Shown here piece by piece: positions 10,038-21,695 of a DNA stretch of 64,000 nt (position 1 is the first letter of the stretch; every line of letters starts with the position of its first letter). The notes below the pieces were generated by a model. It made no database searches. It was not told where the DNA came from and worked only from the letters and a program-made list of their open reading frames with translations. The stretch spans positions 17,083,670 to 17,147,669 of the forward strand of contig CM069594.1 of the NCBI GenBank assembly GCA_035771175.1. The letters are read 5' to 3'. Origin of the DNA: Paratinospora sagittata (taxonomy: Eukaryota; Streptophyta; Magnoliopsida; Ranunculales; Menispermaceae). Both the position numbers and the translations under genes were made by a program.

Positions 10038-12764
10038 TGTTAACCTATACGGTTCATCACTTAGCTCGTCCCTAAATATACTGTGATGAAGTATATTTTA
10101 ATGATCACAAACAAAGTACTTTTCGGTGCTACTGAGCCTTAATCAAGATTTCACCCTAGCACCTCAGGAAGAGCAAAAAGTCAAGGAATGACTCGATCAA
10201 GGAACTCAAAATCATATCCAACGATCAAGATCGTTTCAACTAATGAACCTCAACGATCACATCATGATTTCAAGATCACTTCACTCGAACGATTCGATCA
10301 AGCTTCAAAACTACATCTTTCGATCAACATTGAAGTCGTTCAACTCTAGTGTGAAGTCCACATTGAAGATATCATAATAAAGACTTCGATTTAAAGATTA
10401 TGAGAAAATGAGAAATACATTGTATTTAAGGTATATCTTTCTCTAATCGTTATTGCTCAAACGTTTTCCAAAACCATGCACAAATCACTTGCATATTTGC
10501 ATGTTTTGATTTTACGTTTTATGGTATTTCAAATGATTTAATTTTCTATATTTAATTTGGAATTTACCGAGTTTTAATTCGCATTTATCGTATATTTAAT
10601 CGCGAGTCAAAACTATTTTTAAAAAGTCTTTCAAGACGCTAATGAGTTAGCAATGTTCTCCTAAACTTGATAAGTCAGGACGCTGATAGTTCATTAGGAT
10701 GCTTACTTGTATAGTAGCGACCACCTTTATTAGTCAACCTCTGAAGTTGTCATGACGCTGACTTAGCATCAGCTCACTGAAAGATTTCTTAAGTTCTTCA
10801 AAGAATGTATCTTTGAGGACGCTGATAGTTATAAGTTGAATAATCTATCAAAACGCTACCTGGATAGGAGCGCCCTCACCTTTGAGAATCAACTTAATAA
10901 CCTTCAGGACGTTGATCGTCCTTCAGCGCGTTTTGTATTATTTTAAATGTGGTAGGACGCTTACTCGTAAAGTAGCGCCCTCATGCACTTAGTTGTTTTA
11001 AAATAAAGCAAGACACTAACTGTGCATTAGCGCCCTCAAGGTTAAGCTGTTTAAGTGTCAAAGTAAGTCAAGACACTTATGAGTTAGTAGCGCCCTCACT
11101 AAAGTGTTTAGCAGGACACTTATAAGTAATGAGCGCCCTCAATGAACAAAACGACAAAGTTGATATTGTGTTTCAGGACACTAATTACGGAATCAAGACA
11201 CTAATTCAACAACCATCACTGTTTGAACAAGTACACTACATCAGTTTACTTTTTCAGTACGGACCTTTGCACAGAGTCCTTTTTAGACTTATCAGAGATC
11301 TTCTATAATACATAATTTAGTTTTTCTAAAACTTTCCTTTTTCATGAAATTTAAAAAGAACCAGAATGTTAGTGAACATTGCAGTTGCCATTTTCATATA
11401 ACATTATAGCCGTTGTGTGTAAACGGTCATATTATTTGAACTTCAAATGTCTAACAACTATGTCCTACTAAATCTATAAATACCAGCACTTAGGATCAAG
11501 CAACTTGCCGATAATTTGTGCTAATACTTTTTGAAAGTTAGTTTGTGTCAAAAAAAATTTCATTTATCTAAACTTTCAAAGCATTTTTCATTGATACCTT
11601 TACGTATTCAAAAGATTTTCATATTGAGCTTCAATTACGTTTTATCTTTAAAAATTTGTTTTTACTGATATCTACTCAAATTCTCAGCACTAATTCATAC
11701 ATGATATCATTCTTGCTGAAGAAAGAATTTGTCAAATACTTCAAGATATACAGTTGTACTTGATTTCATATCTTAAGTACTGTATTGAACTATATCAGTA
11801 GTTGTGTTAACTACTGATCACTAAACCAAAAGTTTTCATACTTATATTCTATCTATTTTGAAAATTGTCTATGTCTTTGATTTACATGGGTCCTTTCATT
11901 TTCCAAGTCAATGTTTATTTGGTATCATATTACTTTCGAAGAAGCACTGATTTTCGTATCATATCATTCATGCTTTTCGAAATTGCATTTAAGCAATACC
12001 GAACATTGAAAGGTAAAGGACTGTAAGTGTATTTCATCTTAGCATTACTTATTTCAATTTATAAATGTTTGTAATGCTATGTATGAGCTTAATTGTAAAG
12101 TGTTATACTCTGTTAGAACCGACATTTTTAGTGTTGAAATGCTGGTGTGTTTCTGGACTAAAACAACCAGGACAAGTGAAGGTAGTTCACTAAATGATTT
12201 CGGGGTTGAAATCATGTAAATGTTATCTCTGAACTTGTACAAGAGAAAAAGGTAAATCCTCACCTGTAAGTAGGAATAGGTTCGTCCTTAACCTGTAAAA
12301 GGATAGGTTATCTCTCAACTTGTAGAAGAGAAACCGGTTCTTTCTTATCTTGCAAAAGGAAAACGGTTCTTCCTTATCCCGCAAAAGGAAGATGGTTCTT
12401 CCATATCCATTAAAAGGAACATGGGTTTTTCCTAATCCCGGAAAAAGGAAGATGGTTCTTCCTTATCCATTAAAAGGAACAAGGATATCTTTGCCTTTAA
12501 CTTGTAAAAGGGCAGTTGTACGGTTTGGTTCTCACCAGTAAGAGAAACAGTTAATGGATTCAGAAAATCCTAACTAAGGAGGTTAGGTAATGGACGTAGA
12601 CTTGGCCGAACCACTATAATCATGTGTGTCTCACGTTTGCATTTTAGTCTATGTTTTGATTATGTGCTAAATTCCAATACACCCATGTACATCACTAAGT
12701 TATTGGAAGACTGTTTAAAATTGACCATCACACCCAATTCACCCCCTTCATGGGTGGACCAACA
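10038..12764 (+). repeat. 3' LTR of element A
   Basis: The LTR is 2727 bp and matches 3599-6327 in order: inverted-repeat array 10632-11210, TATA box 11475-11482, hairpin array 12195-12547, terminal stem-loop 12569-12587. In the hairpin array the unit CTTCCTT-ATCCCGCAA-AAGGAAG near 12371 is perfect here, whereas its 5' LTR counterpart has lost one pair. Confidence 0.9.
12195..12587 (+). repeat. Leader hairpin array and terminal stem-loop, LTR A 3'
   Basis: The array starts with TGATTT-(cggggttg)-AAATCA and continues with units such as TCCTT-AACCTGTAA-AAGGA and GCCTTT-AACTTGTAA-AAGGGC (one U-G pair). It ends with CCTAAC-TAAGGAG-GTTAGG (12569-12587). Confidence 0.8.
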
Positions 12765-12766
12765 AT

Positions 12767-13085
12767 ATTGAGCTCTATGGTTTTTTAATTTTACTGATAT
12801 TTTATATTACCGCCTATTTCAATTATGATATTATTCACATTGGAGTGTTACTAATTTGTAGTTGAGTCTTTGTCTGGGTCCTTGTGCAAATGAAATGTAT
12901 TTGACTAATACCTCGGTTCTGATATTACCGATACATCGGTCATACATAAATTAAGCTCTATGACTTTTAAATTTTACTAATAAATAATATTACCAATATA
13001 TCAATTATGATATTATTCACATTAAAGTGTTATTGATTTGTAGTAGAGAATTTTGTTTGGGTCCTTGTGCGGATGAAATGTATTT
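12767..13085. repeat. 183-bp tandem repeat, left part
   Basis: A unit beginning 'attgagctctatgg' at 12767 repeats from 12950 ('attaagctctatga'), a period of 183 bp. Each unit carries ACCTCGG..GATATTACCGATACATCGGTCATAC, with the near-palindrome ACCGAT-AC-ATCGGT. The second unit is split by solo LTR Q and resumes at 22233. Confidence 0.75.
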
Positions 13086-13244
13086 TGAAAGACATCGAGA
13101 GGGGGTGTGTGTGAATTGTGTGTTGATGGATTTTTCAGTACTTTTCGCAAACAAGTAATAGTGCAAGAAAGTAATGAAAGTGATAAAAGGGACAATGCGC
13201 AATGATTATAGTGGTTCGGCTTACCCCTGAGCCTACCTCCACTA

Positions 13245-13263
13245 CCTGATCTACCAGATCAGG
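13245..13263 (-). repeat. Terminal stem-loop of LTR Q
   Basis: CCTGAT-CTACCAG-ATCAGG occupies the place of CCTAAC-CTCCTCA-GTTAGG in C and S and CTTGAT-CTCTTCG-ATCAAG in P. Both arms change together, keeping six pairs. Confidence 0.75.
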
Positions 13264-13725
13264 ATTTCTTAACACTCCACTATTTCGATCCTACTTCACG
13301 GTTGAAGATCAAACAATTTACAATCCCCGATTCTTGGTTAGAAAATCTTCCCAACTAGCACAACCGCTAGCTTTCAACAATAGATCAAATGTGAAAGGGA
13401 TGTTTGCTCAACAAGGGAACAAACTCTAAGAGAAATAAAAATTACAACACAAAATGATCACTTATAATATTTTTTAGCCACAAAGATTTAAGCAACATGC
13501 ACAGCGAAAAATTCAAAGTGATATTACCTCAAATATGATCGAAAAACATATATGTGGTAGAACTCATGATCGTGAACAAAAATTGTGAAGGATGTGTACT
13601 CAAAAACTCAAGCTTTCTTAATCAAATCCTCAGCTCATTAATGGTGGCTATTGTAGCACAAATGTATGAATGATATGAAAAATTATTCTTGAAAGTAGGG
13701 TTTAATTAATGTTCAAATAGAAAAC

Positions 13726-15321
13726 TGATGAAGACAATTTCAATTCACAAGCGCACGAAAATCAAGTTATAATATATACCAGTGAATATCAGGTCATCGT
13801 CCTCAAGGATTAGCAAAACTATGTTTTAATGCCCGAAATTATAATAACTATAAGTTTTGTCTAGATGATCAATATTTGATGAATTGAGTACTAAAAGTAA
13901 AACAAGCAAGAATTAAAACTAAACGATGTAATTTGGATAGAAAATAGAGAAAATCAATGATAAAAAACTCATGAGGATTAATTTCACTATCTCTTCACTT
14001 ATGGTTTTCAACAGTCATACAAATGATTAATTCATGGATTTATAAATCAGGGATCTTAATTCAATTAAACCTCTCTTCCAAGCGATAGTTCAATTACCTA
14101 TGCTCAAAACATTAATTCCCTTTTCCAAGTAATAAACCAATGAATTGGACATGCATTAAGATTTGGGATCCATTTTTAGCGATCTCAAAGGGAATTGTAG
14201 GTTTTCCAACACAATACCATCCTAGGTTGCAATTTCCCTAATCCAATTCAATATCCCCTTTTCAAAGTGTTAGATATAAAATCTAAGGTCTTGCAAAATG
14301 TGGCTAGCAATTTGAAAGCATTAAGAGTTTGATATTGCAAATAAACCCAAATGATGAATAAAAAACATGTAAAGAATAATCAAACCATAAGATTCAACAT
14401 AGATCAATTAAACCTCTAGATTAGAAATTTAGGTCAGAATCATGTTCAAGAATACAAAAGAGAGATTCAAGAGAGAAGACATGAATACAAGAAGAACTGA
14501 ATAAGAAATTAATGAAAAACCCCCTTTAGAATAGCTTTCTTTCTTCTTCTTCTTCTCCAAAAAATCTTGCAACTTATCTTTCTCTTCAAGCTCTTTCTTG
14601 CCTCCTTTTCTTTACCCTAACCCTTTAATTAGTTGTCTACTAGAATGAAAGATGATCCTCTAAAACAACCCTAAAATGATATTATATACATAAGTGGAGA
14701 AAATACCAAAAAGGGCAAGCAAAATAGCCCCAAATACACAAAATGGTGTATTTTGCACAAACCCAGCGTCGCGGAGCTACATGCAAATTAACGCAAAAGT
14801 TGCGTTCTGAGCGTCGAGTTCCATTCTTCTTTCTTTGGTTCTTTTTGTGTGGACTTTAGCCATTTTTTTGGCTTTTTTCTTGGTTCTTTGGTTCATCTTT
14901 TTGTACCTTTCTTTGACATGATTTTGTCACCATTTGAACCACATTCCAACCCACGTTTAGGCTTTTTATTTACCTACAAAACAAAGCACAAAAATACAAG
15001 TAAGTGATCTAAACTAATCAAGTATTAAAAGTCTAACTGAAACTATGTATGAACTTGTAAAATGTCACAATATTAATATGTAAATGATGCAATTGCCTTT
15101 AGGAAAAATACCTAAAAATCATGATTATTTTCCTAAGCTAGCCTAATGCATTTTATTTATGAAAACCACTAAAACCAACTTATAAAACTCATAAAAATAT
15201 CTCAATGAACCTAAAACACTAAATATGAACAATTAATGCAAATATATTTAAAAAATAACTAAATGCACCTAAAAACCTATGAAATTAACATGTAAACTAA
15301 CAACTAAAACTCAACTTATCA
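13726..15321 (-). repeat. 3' LTR of the gag-only element
   Basis: The LTR is 1596 bp. On the minus strand it starts TGATAAGTTGAG at 15321 and ends TTCATCA at 13726. It includes the Athila-type 'gcgcacgaaaatcaag' block (13754), a TATA-like 'tatataat' on the minus strand near 14683, and a GC-rich paired motif (14760-14815). Confidence 0.9.
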
Positions 15322-15336
15322 AATTCCCCCAAACTT
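15322..15336 (-). other. Polypurine tract of the gag-only element
   Basis: The minus strand reads AAGTTTGGGGGAATT immediately before the 3' LTR start at 15321. Confidence 0.85.
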
Positions 15337-17100
15337 AGACTTTGATTATCCCGTGCAAAGAGAAAAATGAAAGTTGGACAACAAAACTCTTCACGTATTC
15401 TAGAATGAACAAAGGTTTGATTTGCAAAGATTTGATTCACATGATCTCAAAGACAACACACATCTCTCACAACATAACTAAAGGAAAACTTCAAAAGTTT
15501 AAACTTGTTTGTCTAGAATTTCAACCTACAAAACCATGTCTTCTTTTCTATCCCCATTGACAACCAAGCATAAAAAATCATTCACATGACCACCTATAAA
15601 TCATTCAGATCAATGCAAGCAAGATAGAAATATGATCTCATAAAACAAAACATGAACTTCATATGCTTGCTTTTCACACTTCTCTCCACTAATGTAGAAT
15701 TCACATGAATCAAGATCAATAGGTCTTTATTAAGCTTGTAATGTAAGGCCAAGGGTAAGGGTATGACAACATGAATAAAATGAAGTTCAATACGCTCAAA
15801 ACCTTTTTGATACATAACACTTTTACACATTCCATGCCTTACTAAATGAATCAAACCCAACACATTATCCAAACAAGATTTTTCAACAATTTTCATCCAC
15901 ATTACTCCCAACATACCCCCAAACTTATTCATTTCACTCATTGATGAAGAAACATGTTTTCTTTTCTCATTCTTTTCATTCTTCATCTTTTTCTTCTTTT
16001 TAACACATTTTGAATCTTTTTGAATATTTTCTCATCACCTTCACATAACAATTTCATTCCATAGCACATTTATACAAAATTTCCCATGAAAAATAACCCA
16101 ACCCATTACAATTCAAATTCATTCAAAAAATTAAGGGTGCAAGAGTTAAAAATAGGGGAAATCAATCAAGGATATTGGCTAATCATTTTAGGTGACAAAG
16201 AATACTAAATAAAGCTCAAATAGGGTGACTAGGGGTAATTCAACATGAAGGTGGGCTTAGTGGCTCAATCTTTCCAAACATGGCCTAAATCATATCTCTC
16301 ATGGTGTGATTCCTCGGATTTCACCTCAAGAAATGATCGAACAAGTTCTAGAGTTCAGTTTGAAAAGTGAGATTTTAATGATGCTTAACTTGCCGAACCT
16401 CAATTTAAACAGCAAGTGGAAATCATGATCATGATTTCATATTCAAAAGTCAACAAGAATGTCCAATAAACATGGAAAAGCAGATCAAGCACACAGACTA
16501 AAGAGTACTTTCTAATTTTCCAAAAGTCATGTTTAGAAATGAGTGCTAATCCTATCATAGATCATCCATACAAAATCAAATCAAAGCTCATAAAGGAATA
16601 TGAATTTATTCAATGATCTAGACTCAACAAAAACAAAAATTTTCAAAAGTTTTCTCACTAGGACAAAGAATTTAAACTCACCCCCAAACTTAAAGTCGAC
16701 ATTGTCCTCAATGCAAAAATATCCACAAAGCAAGATAAAAAGATAAGGTCAATGAAACTCCCCTAGCCCATATGTGTAGCACTTCACAATGGCTCTTGCT
16801 GTTGGCATCTATGAGGACCCCCAAACTTGAATTGAAACCTATGAAGGGACAAAAATTAATATTATTAGTGCAAAACAAAAAATCTAATCTATACTACAAT
16901 GACTAAAAATAAAACAAAACATAAAAACTAAAAACTGATTGGGTTGCCTCCCAACAAGCGCTTTTTTATAGTCTTTAGCTAGACTTTCTCTTCTCTCTTA
17001 AGGCGGATCATCCAGAAGCACTGCCTTAACATTTCTTAGATCCTTGCCGAAGTTATCCTTTAATCATTTCCTCTTGGCCGGAAGGCAATATCCATTTTTC
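15337..17100 (-). other. Non-coding 3' spacer of the gag-only element
   Basis: This 1.8-kb AT-rich stretch lies between the protease remnant and the polypurine tract, where RT and integrase would be. I see no pol motif. A 130-codon open frame (15594-15986, minus) resembles no family I know. Part of the spacer (16130-16560) is shared with 110-540 in reverse orientation, so it is a conserved piece of this family rather than a late insertion. Confidence 0.7.
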
Positions 17101-17106
17101 CTCTTA

Positions 17107-17690
17107 TGCTAAATCATGAGATGCAAGAAATCTTCCTCTTCAATATGAGGCATCAAATATGGATCAATCCACACCAAAGGAGGAGGGTCATCTAAATGCT
17201 CCACTTTGTCCATATAGGGCTCTAAGGAATATTTTTGTGTAGGCTTTTCAAAAGTCTTGGTGGCACTCTCATTAGTAACATCCACCACATCAATTTGGTA
17301 ACAAGTGTTCTTCTTCTCTGGAACTTTGGTTCTGTGGTAGATCTTGAATAGTACTTTGTCCTCATTGACCCTCAAGGTCAGCTCACCAAGCTCCACATCT
17401 ATCAATGCTCTTCCTGTCGCTAAAAATGGCCTCCCAAGTATCAATGGCATTCAATCATCCTCTTCCATGTCTAGCACCACGAAGTTCACAGGAAAAATGA
17501 ACTTGTCAACTTTTACGAACACATCTTCAATGATACCCCAAGGGTATGTGATGGACGGTCCGCCAATTGGAAAGAAATTGTAGTGGGTTTCACCTCTCCA
17601 AGTCCAAGCTTCTTGAAAACATAAAGAGGGATTAAATTTATACTTGCACCCAAGTCACAAAGTACTTTATCAAAAGAAACAGTGCCAATA
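17107..17690 (-). pseudogene. Aspartic protease remnant of the gag-only element
   Basis: On the minus strand the active-site segment reads LCDLGASINLIPLY, with GAC-TTG-GGT-GCA-AGT at 17642-17656; DLGAS is the usual Athila form of the D-T/S-G retropepsin triad. Downstream the conserved MPLILGRPFLATGRALID (17450-17400) is the family's C-terminal protease signature. Between them a one-base deletion breaks the frame at the codons after 'LADR' (about 17560). An Arg codon expected just before MPLILG is now TGA, the change expected from cytosine deamination at CpG. The protein would cleave the gag polyprotein; this copy cannot make it. Confidence 0.8.
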
Positions 17691-18164
17691 GTGCAGGGTA
17701 TAGTAAAAGTCCCTGGATCCTTAAGCTTTTGAGGTAATTTCTTTTGAAGGATTGCATTAAACTCCTCTGTTAGCTTGACTGTCTCGAATTATTCCAGTTT
17801 TCTCTTTCTCATCATCACATCTTTCATGAACTTTGCATAGTTAGGCATTTTCGCCAATGCATCTGCAAAAGGTATGTTGATGTGGATTTTCTTAAAAATA
17901 TCTAGAAATTTTGCAAACTGGTCATCAAGCTTTTTCTTTGCAAAACGTTAGGGATAGGGGATGGCAAGTTTAAGGATAGGCGGGTTGTCTTGAAAAATGA
18001 TGCAGCCCGGAACATAATCTTTTTTTGTAGCCTTTTTTTCTTCCTCCAATGCAACTCCGTTGCCTTTGTTCAGACTTCCTCTTTTTGAACTTCTTCTTGG
18101 ACAGGTGAAGATGATGATGAAGGAATAGATGGTGAAGGACCACTCTCAACTTCTTTACCACTTC

Positions 18165-19601
18165 TCAGTTTGATACCCATGCATTGCTTTCTCGGATTGA
18201 TCTCTGTATGCTTGGAAAGGTGTTGCTGCTCTGCTGTGCACTCATTTGTGCAGCCACTTTCTCAACTTGAGTCTCAAAGTTCTTAACAGAGGCACCCAAG
18301 TTGCTCACCTGAGTTATCACTTGACTCATGGAACTCATTTGATTAGCCATGTGAGCCACCAATTCATCCAACTTTGTTTCATTCTTAGTGAACCTCTTGT
18401 TTGAATCATTTAGAAAAGTGGTCATTGCATCTTCCAGACTTGATTTCTTCTCTTGGACTTGATTCTGAAACCCCTGCGATGGTTGCAACACATTTCTATT
18501 GTTTGAATAAAAGAAGTTTTCATGGTTGCACACACCCGAATAACAATGATTAGGCACTTGACTTGAGCTTGTCCCTTGGTTCCCTCTAGAATTATAGAGG
18601 CGATTGCTCACAAACTGACATTGCTCATCTTGACCAACCAAGCCTTGTGGAACCATCTGTTCTACCACAATGGATTCAATGGATAAGGCAGATGATGAAG
18701 AAGGATTTCTTTGGAGTGATGCAAACAAAGTTGCCATGTAGTGTAGCATTGAAGACATTTGAGCTGATAAAGCCATTAATTGATCTACTTCATGCAATTT
18801 GGCCACTTTTTTGTTGGAGCCCTCTCATTTGAGTGTTCATAGGAATTGGAAGCCATTTCCTCTATTAACATGAGAGCCTCATTTGTTGTCTTCCCCATGA
18901 GAGTACCACCATTCGCCGCATCATCCCAAGCTCTTGTAGACATGGTCATTGCATTGTAGAAAATTTGGATTTGAAGCCAATCTTGATAACTATGTTGTGC
19001 ATCTTCTCAACAAATCCTTGAATCATTCCCATGCTTCATACAGTGATTTGGTCTCAAGTTGCTTAAACTGGCTTATCTCTATTCTAAGTTGGGCAATTCT
19101 TCCTGGCGTGAAGAATTTTTGAAGAAATTTCTGCACCATTTCTTCCCAATTGGTGATACTATCCGGTAACAACGACTGTAGCCAAGATCTCTCCTTGTCC
19201 CTTAGTGAGAATGGAAATAGCCTCAACCTTATCTGTTCTTCGGGCACCCCATTGATTTTAACTGTATCACACATTTCCATAAATGTGTTTATGTGCGTTG
19301 TAGGGTCCTTTTGTGATGCTCCCCCAAACTGGTGTTGTTGTTGTTGCACCATTGTGATCAAGGCCGGCTTCAGCTCAAAAATGTTGGCATTGATAGGTAG
19401 TCTTGTTATGCCCGAGAAATTTTTGTTCACCACGGGCTTGAAATAATCTCTTAATGGCAATTGATCATTCCCTTCTTCCATGTCTGGTTCTTCAACTTTT
19501 CCTCCTCTTTTTAACCTCCCAAAAGTTATTTCAATTTCGGGGACAAGAGGCACATGTTCACAGCTTCGAGTCCTTCGCATCAACCAGTCACACTCTAACA
19601 A
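18165..19601 (-). pseudogene. Gag pseudogene of the gag-only Athila-like element
   Basis: The structural capsid protein reads right to left. The N-terminal part (19601-19023) contains the capsid-type stretch around 'DPTTHINTFMEMCDTVKING' and 'RLFPFSLRDKERSWLQSLLP', characteristic of plant Ty3/gypsy gag. It continues to LYEAWE, where an in-frame TGA and a frameshift interrupt a region still reading 'FYNAMTMSTRAWDDAANGG' in another frame (about 18960-18890). The C-terminal third (18806-18165) is Gln/Ser-rich with heptad-like 'ANQMSSMSQVITQVSNLGAS'. It starts about 100 bases after the PBS. No zinc knuckle is visible, as is usual for Athila gag. It is non-functional in this copy. Confidence 0.8.
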
Positions 19602-19702
19602 GAAAAGAAAATAAAATAAAAAAATAACAAATAAAAGATAAAATTCTAGAATAAGACTATAGTTACTTGGTATCGGTACTAAAATTATAAAATTAAGCCA
19701 AT

Positions 19703-19719
19703 CCCCGGCAATGATGCCA
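19703..19719 (-). other. Primer binding site (tRNA-Asp), decayed
   Basis: The minus strand reads TGGCATCATTGCCGGGG, six bases inside the 5' LTR. The expected complement of plant tRNA-Asp(GTC), from memory, is TGGCGCCGTTGCCGGGG. The three differences are all G-to-A or C-to-T transitions, two of them in CpG. Confidence 0.75.
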
Positions 19720-19725
19720 AAAACT

Positions 19726-21258
19726 TAATGAAGAAAATTTCAATTCGCAAGCGCACGGAAATCAAGTTATAATATATACCGATGAATGCAGGGTTGTCGT
19801 CCTCAAGGATTAGCAAAACTATGTTTTAATGCTTGAAATTATAATAACTCTAAGTTTTATCTAGATGATCAATATTTAATGAATTGAGTACTAAAAGTAA
19901 AACAAGCAAGAATTAAAACTAAACGATGTAATTTGGATAGAAAATAGAGAAAGTCAAATTTATAAATCATGGATCTTAATTCAATTAAACCTCTCTTCCA
20001 AGTGATAGTTCAATTACCTCTGCTCAAAACATTAATTCCCTTTTCCAAGTAATAAACCAATGAATTGGACATGCATTAAGATTTGGGATCCATTTTTAGC
20101 GATCTCAAAGGGAATTGTAGGTTTTGCAACACAATACCATCCTAGGTTGCAATTTCCCTAATCCAATTCAATATCCCCTTTTCCAAGTGTTAGATATCAA
20201 ATCTAAGGTCCTCCAAAATGTGGCCAGCAATTTGAAAGCATTAAGAGTTTGATATTGCAAATAAACCCAAAAGATGAATAAAAAACATGTAAAGAATAAT
20301 CAAACCATAAGATTCAACATAGATCAATTAAACCTCTAGATTAGAAATTTAGGTCATAATCATGTTCAAGAATACAAAAGTGAGATTCAAGAGAGAATAC
20401 ATGAATACAAGAAGAATTGAAAAAGAAATAAATGAAAAACCTTTTAGAGTAGCTTTCTTTCTTCTTCTTCTCTAAAAAATCTTGCAACTTAAAAATCTTG
20501 CAACTTATCTTTCTCCTCAAGCTCTTTCTTGCCTCCTCTTTCTTTACCCTAACCCTATTTAGTTGCTATCTAAATCTACTAGAATGAAAGATGACCCTCT
20601 AAAACAACCCTAAAATGAGATTATATACATAAGTGGAGAAAAGATAAAAAAGGGCAAGCAAAATAGCCCAAAATACACAAAACCGTGTATTTTGCACAAC
20701 CCAGCGTCGCGACGCTACATGCAAATTAACGCAAAAGTTGCGTTCTGAGCGTCGAGTTCCTTTCTTTTTTCTTTAGTTCTTTTTGTGAGGACTTAGCCAT
20801 TTTTCTAGCTTTTCTCTTGGTTCTTTGGTTCATCTTTTTGCACATTTCTTTGACATAATTTTGTCGCCATTTGAACTACATTCCAACCCACTTTTAGGCT
20901 TTTTATTTACCTACAAAACAAAGCACAAAAATACAAGTAAGTGATCCAAACTAATCAAGTATTAATGGTCTAACTGAAACTATGTATGAACTTGTAAAAT
21001 GTAACAATATTAATATGTAAATGATGCAATTGACTTTAGAAAAGGTACCTAAAAATCATGATTATTTTCCTAAGCTAGCCTAATGCATCTTATTCATGAA
21101 AACCACTAAAACCAACTTATAAAACTCATAAAAATATCTAAATGAACCTAAAACACTAAATACGAACAATTAATGCAAATATATCTAAAAACTAACTAAA
21201 TTCACTTAAAAACCTATGAAATTAACATGTAAACTACCAACTAAAACTCAACTTATCA
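19726..21258 (-). repeat. 5' LTR of the gag-only element
   Basis: The LTR is 1533 bp and ends TAATGAAG on the plus strand, where the other LTR has TGATGAAG. It lacks about 85 bp present at 13952-14036 in the other LTR, and 'aaaatcttgcaactt' is duplicated near 20480-20510. Confidence 0.9.
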
Positions 21259-21396
21259 AAAACCATGCTCAAAAACCCTAATCCTTTCATGGACGACCAA
21301 GAATAAAAGATTCAAACATGTATTAGTGAAATCAATGACCCAAATTGAATGCTCAAGATTAAAATTCGAAACTCACAAAAATGGAAAAAATTTGGT

Positions 21397-21695
21397 GGAG
21401 TGCATTCCAGGGTGCTGGAGTGCGTTCCATGAGACTCGAGACTAAAATATAGGTTTTTGTCAAAACCTGCTGGAACGTGTTCCATAAGATCCAAAACAAA
21501 ACACAAGTTTTTGGTCTTACCAGTTGGAACATGTTTCACTCTGCTATAACGCGTTCCACAAGAGTCGAGTGCTTAACCATCTTTGCCTTTGCCTGAAATG
21601 CGTTTCTCCCTACTGGAGTGTGTTCCAACATGTCCAAGGCAAGATAGCCAAGTTTTGGCTGTTGGAGTGCATTCGAAAAGGGAGGAAGGCATTCC
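21397..21695. repeat. Nine 12-bp palindromes in LTR Q
   Basis: Copies of the palindrome GGARYGCRTTCC (ideal GGAACGCGTTCC) lie at 21397, 21417, 21472, 21526, 21546, 21595, 21615, 21664 and 21684. Spacing alternates short (about 20) and long (about 50) bases. They occupy the place of the AGGACGCT array in A and C, upstream of the transcribed part. Confidence 0.85.

Larger units (their letters stand above)
3599..12764 (+). mobile_element. Complete non-autonomous copia-like LTR retrotransposon (element A)
   Basis: Two LTRs (3599-6327 and 10038-12764) begin TGYTAACC and end in AACA, decayed to AATA in the 5' copy. They are flanked by an exact 5-bp TSD, ATATT (3594-3598 and 12765-12769). A PBS matching initiator tRNA-Met sits two bases inside the 5' LTR, and a polypurine tract abuts the 3' LTR. 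The 3.7-kb interior has no reverse transcriptase, integrase or recognisable gag, only a short frameshifted reading frame and AT-rich sequence, plus a nested hAT element. This is the layout of a large retrotransposon derivative (LARD) that must be mobilised by a partner. The first ~100 bases of the LTRs differ at about five sites. Confidence 0.9.
13726..21258 (-). mobile_element. Complete gag-only Athila-like retrotransposon (TR-GAG type)
   Basis: The LTRs are 13726-15321 and 19726-21258, with an exact TSD AAAAC (13721-13725 and 21259-21263). On the minus strand the order is 5' LTR, PBS for tRNA-Asp, gag, aspartic protease, long non-coding spacer, polypurine tract, 3' LTR. The 4.4-kb interior has no reverse transcriptase, RNase H or integrase. 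It therefore matches terminal-repeat retrotransposons with a GAG domain, which need a partner for reverse transcription and integration. The right LTR has lost about 85 bp near 19955 and has a 16-17-bp tandem duplication near 20490. The gag frame carries several stops and frameshifts. Confidence 0.9.

Noticed and set aside
12767..13085. Centromeric satellite
   Set aside because: The period is suggestive but only about two and a half units are present, beside a MULE remnant.
15594..15986. 130-codon minus-strand open frame
   Set aside because: It lies in the AT-rich spacer of the gag-only element, resembles no family, and has low-complexity composition.
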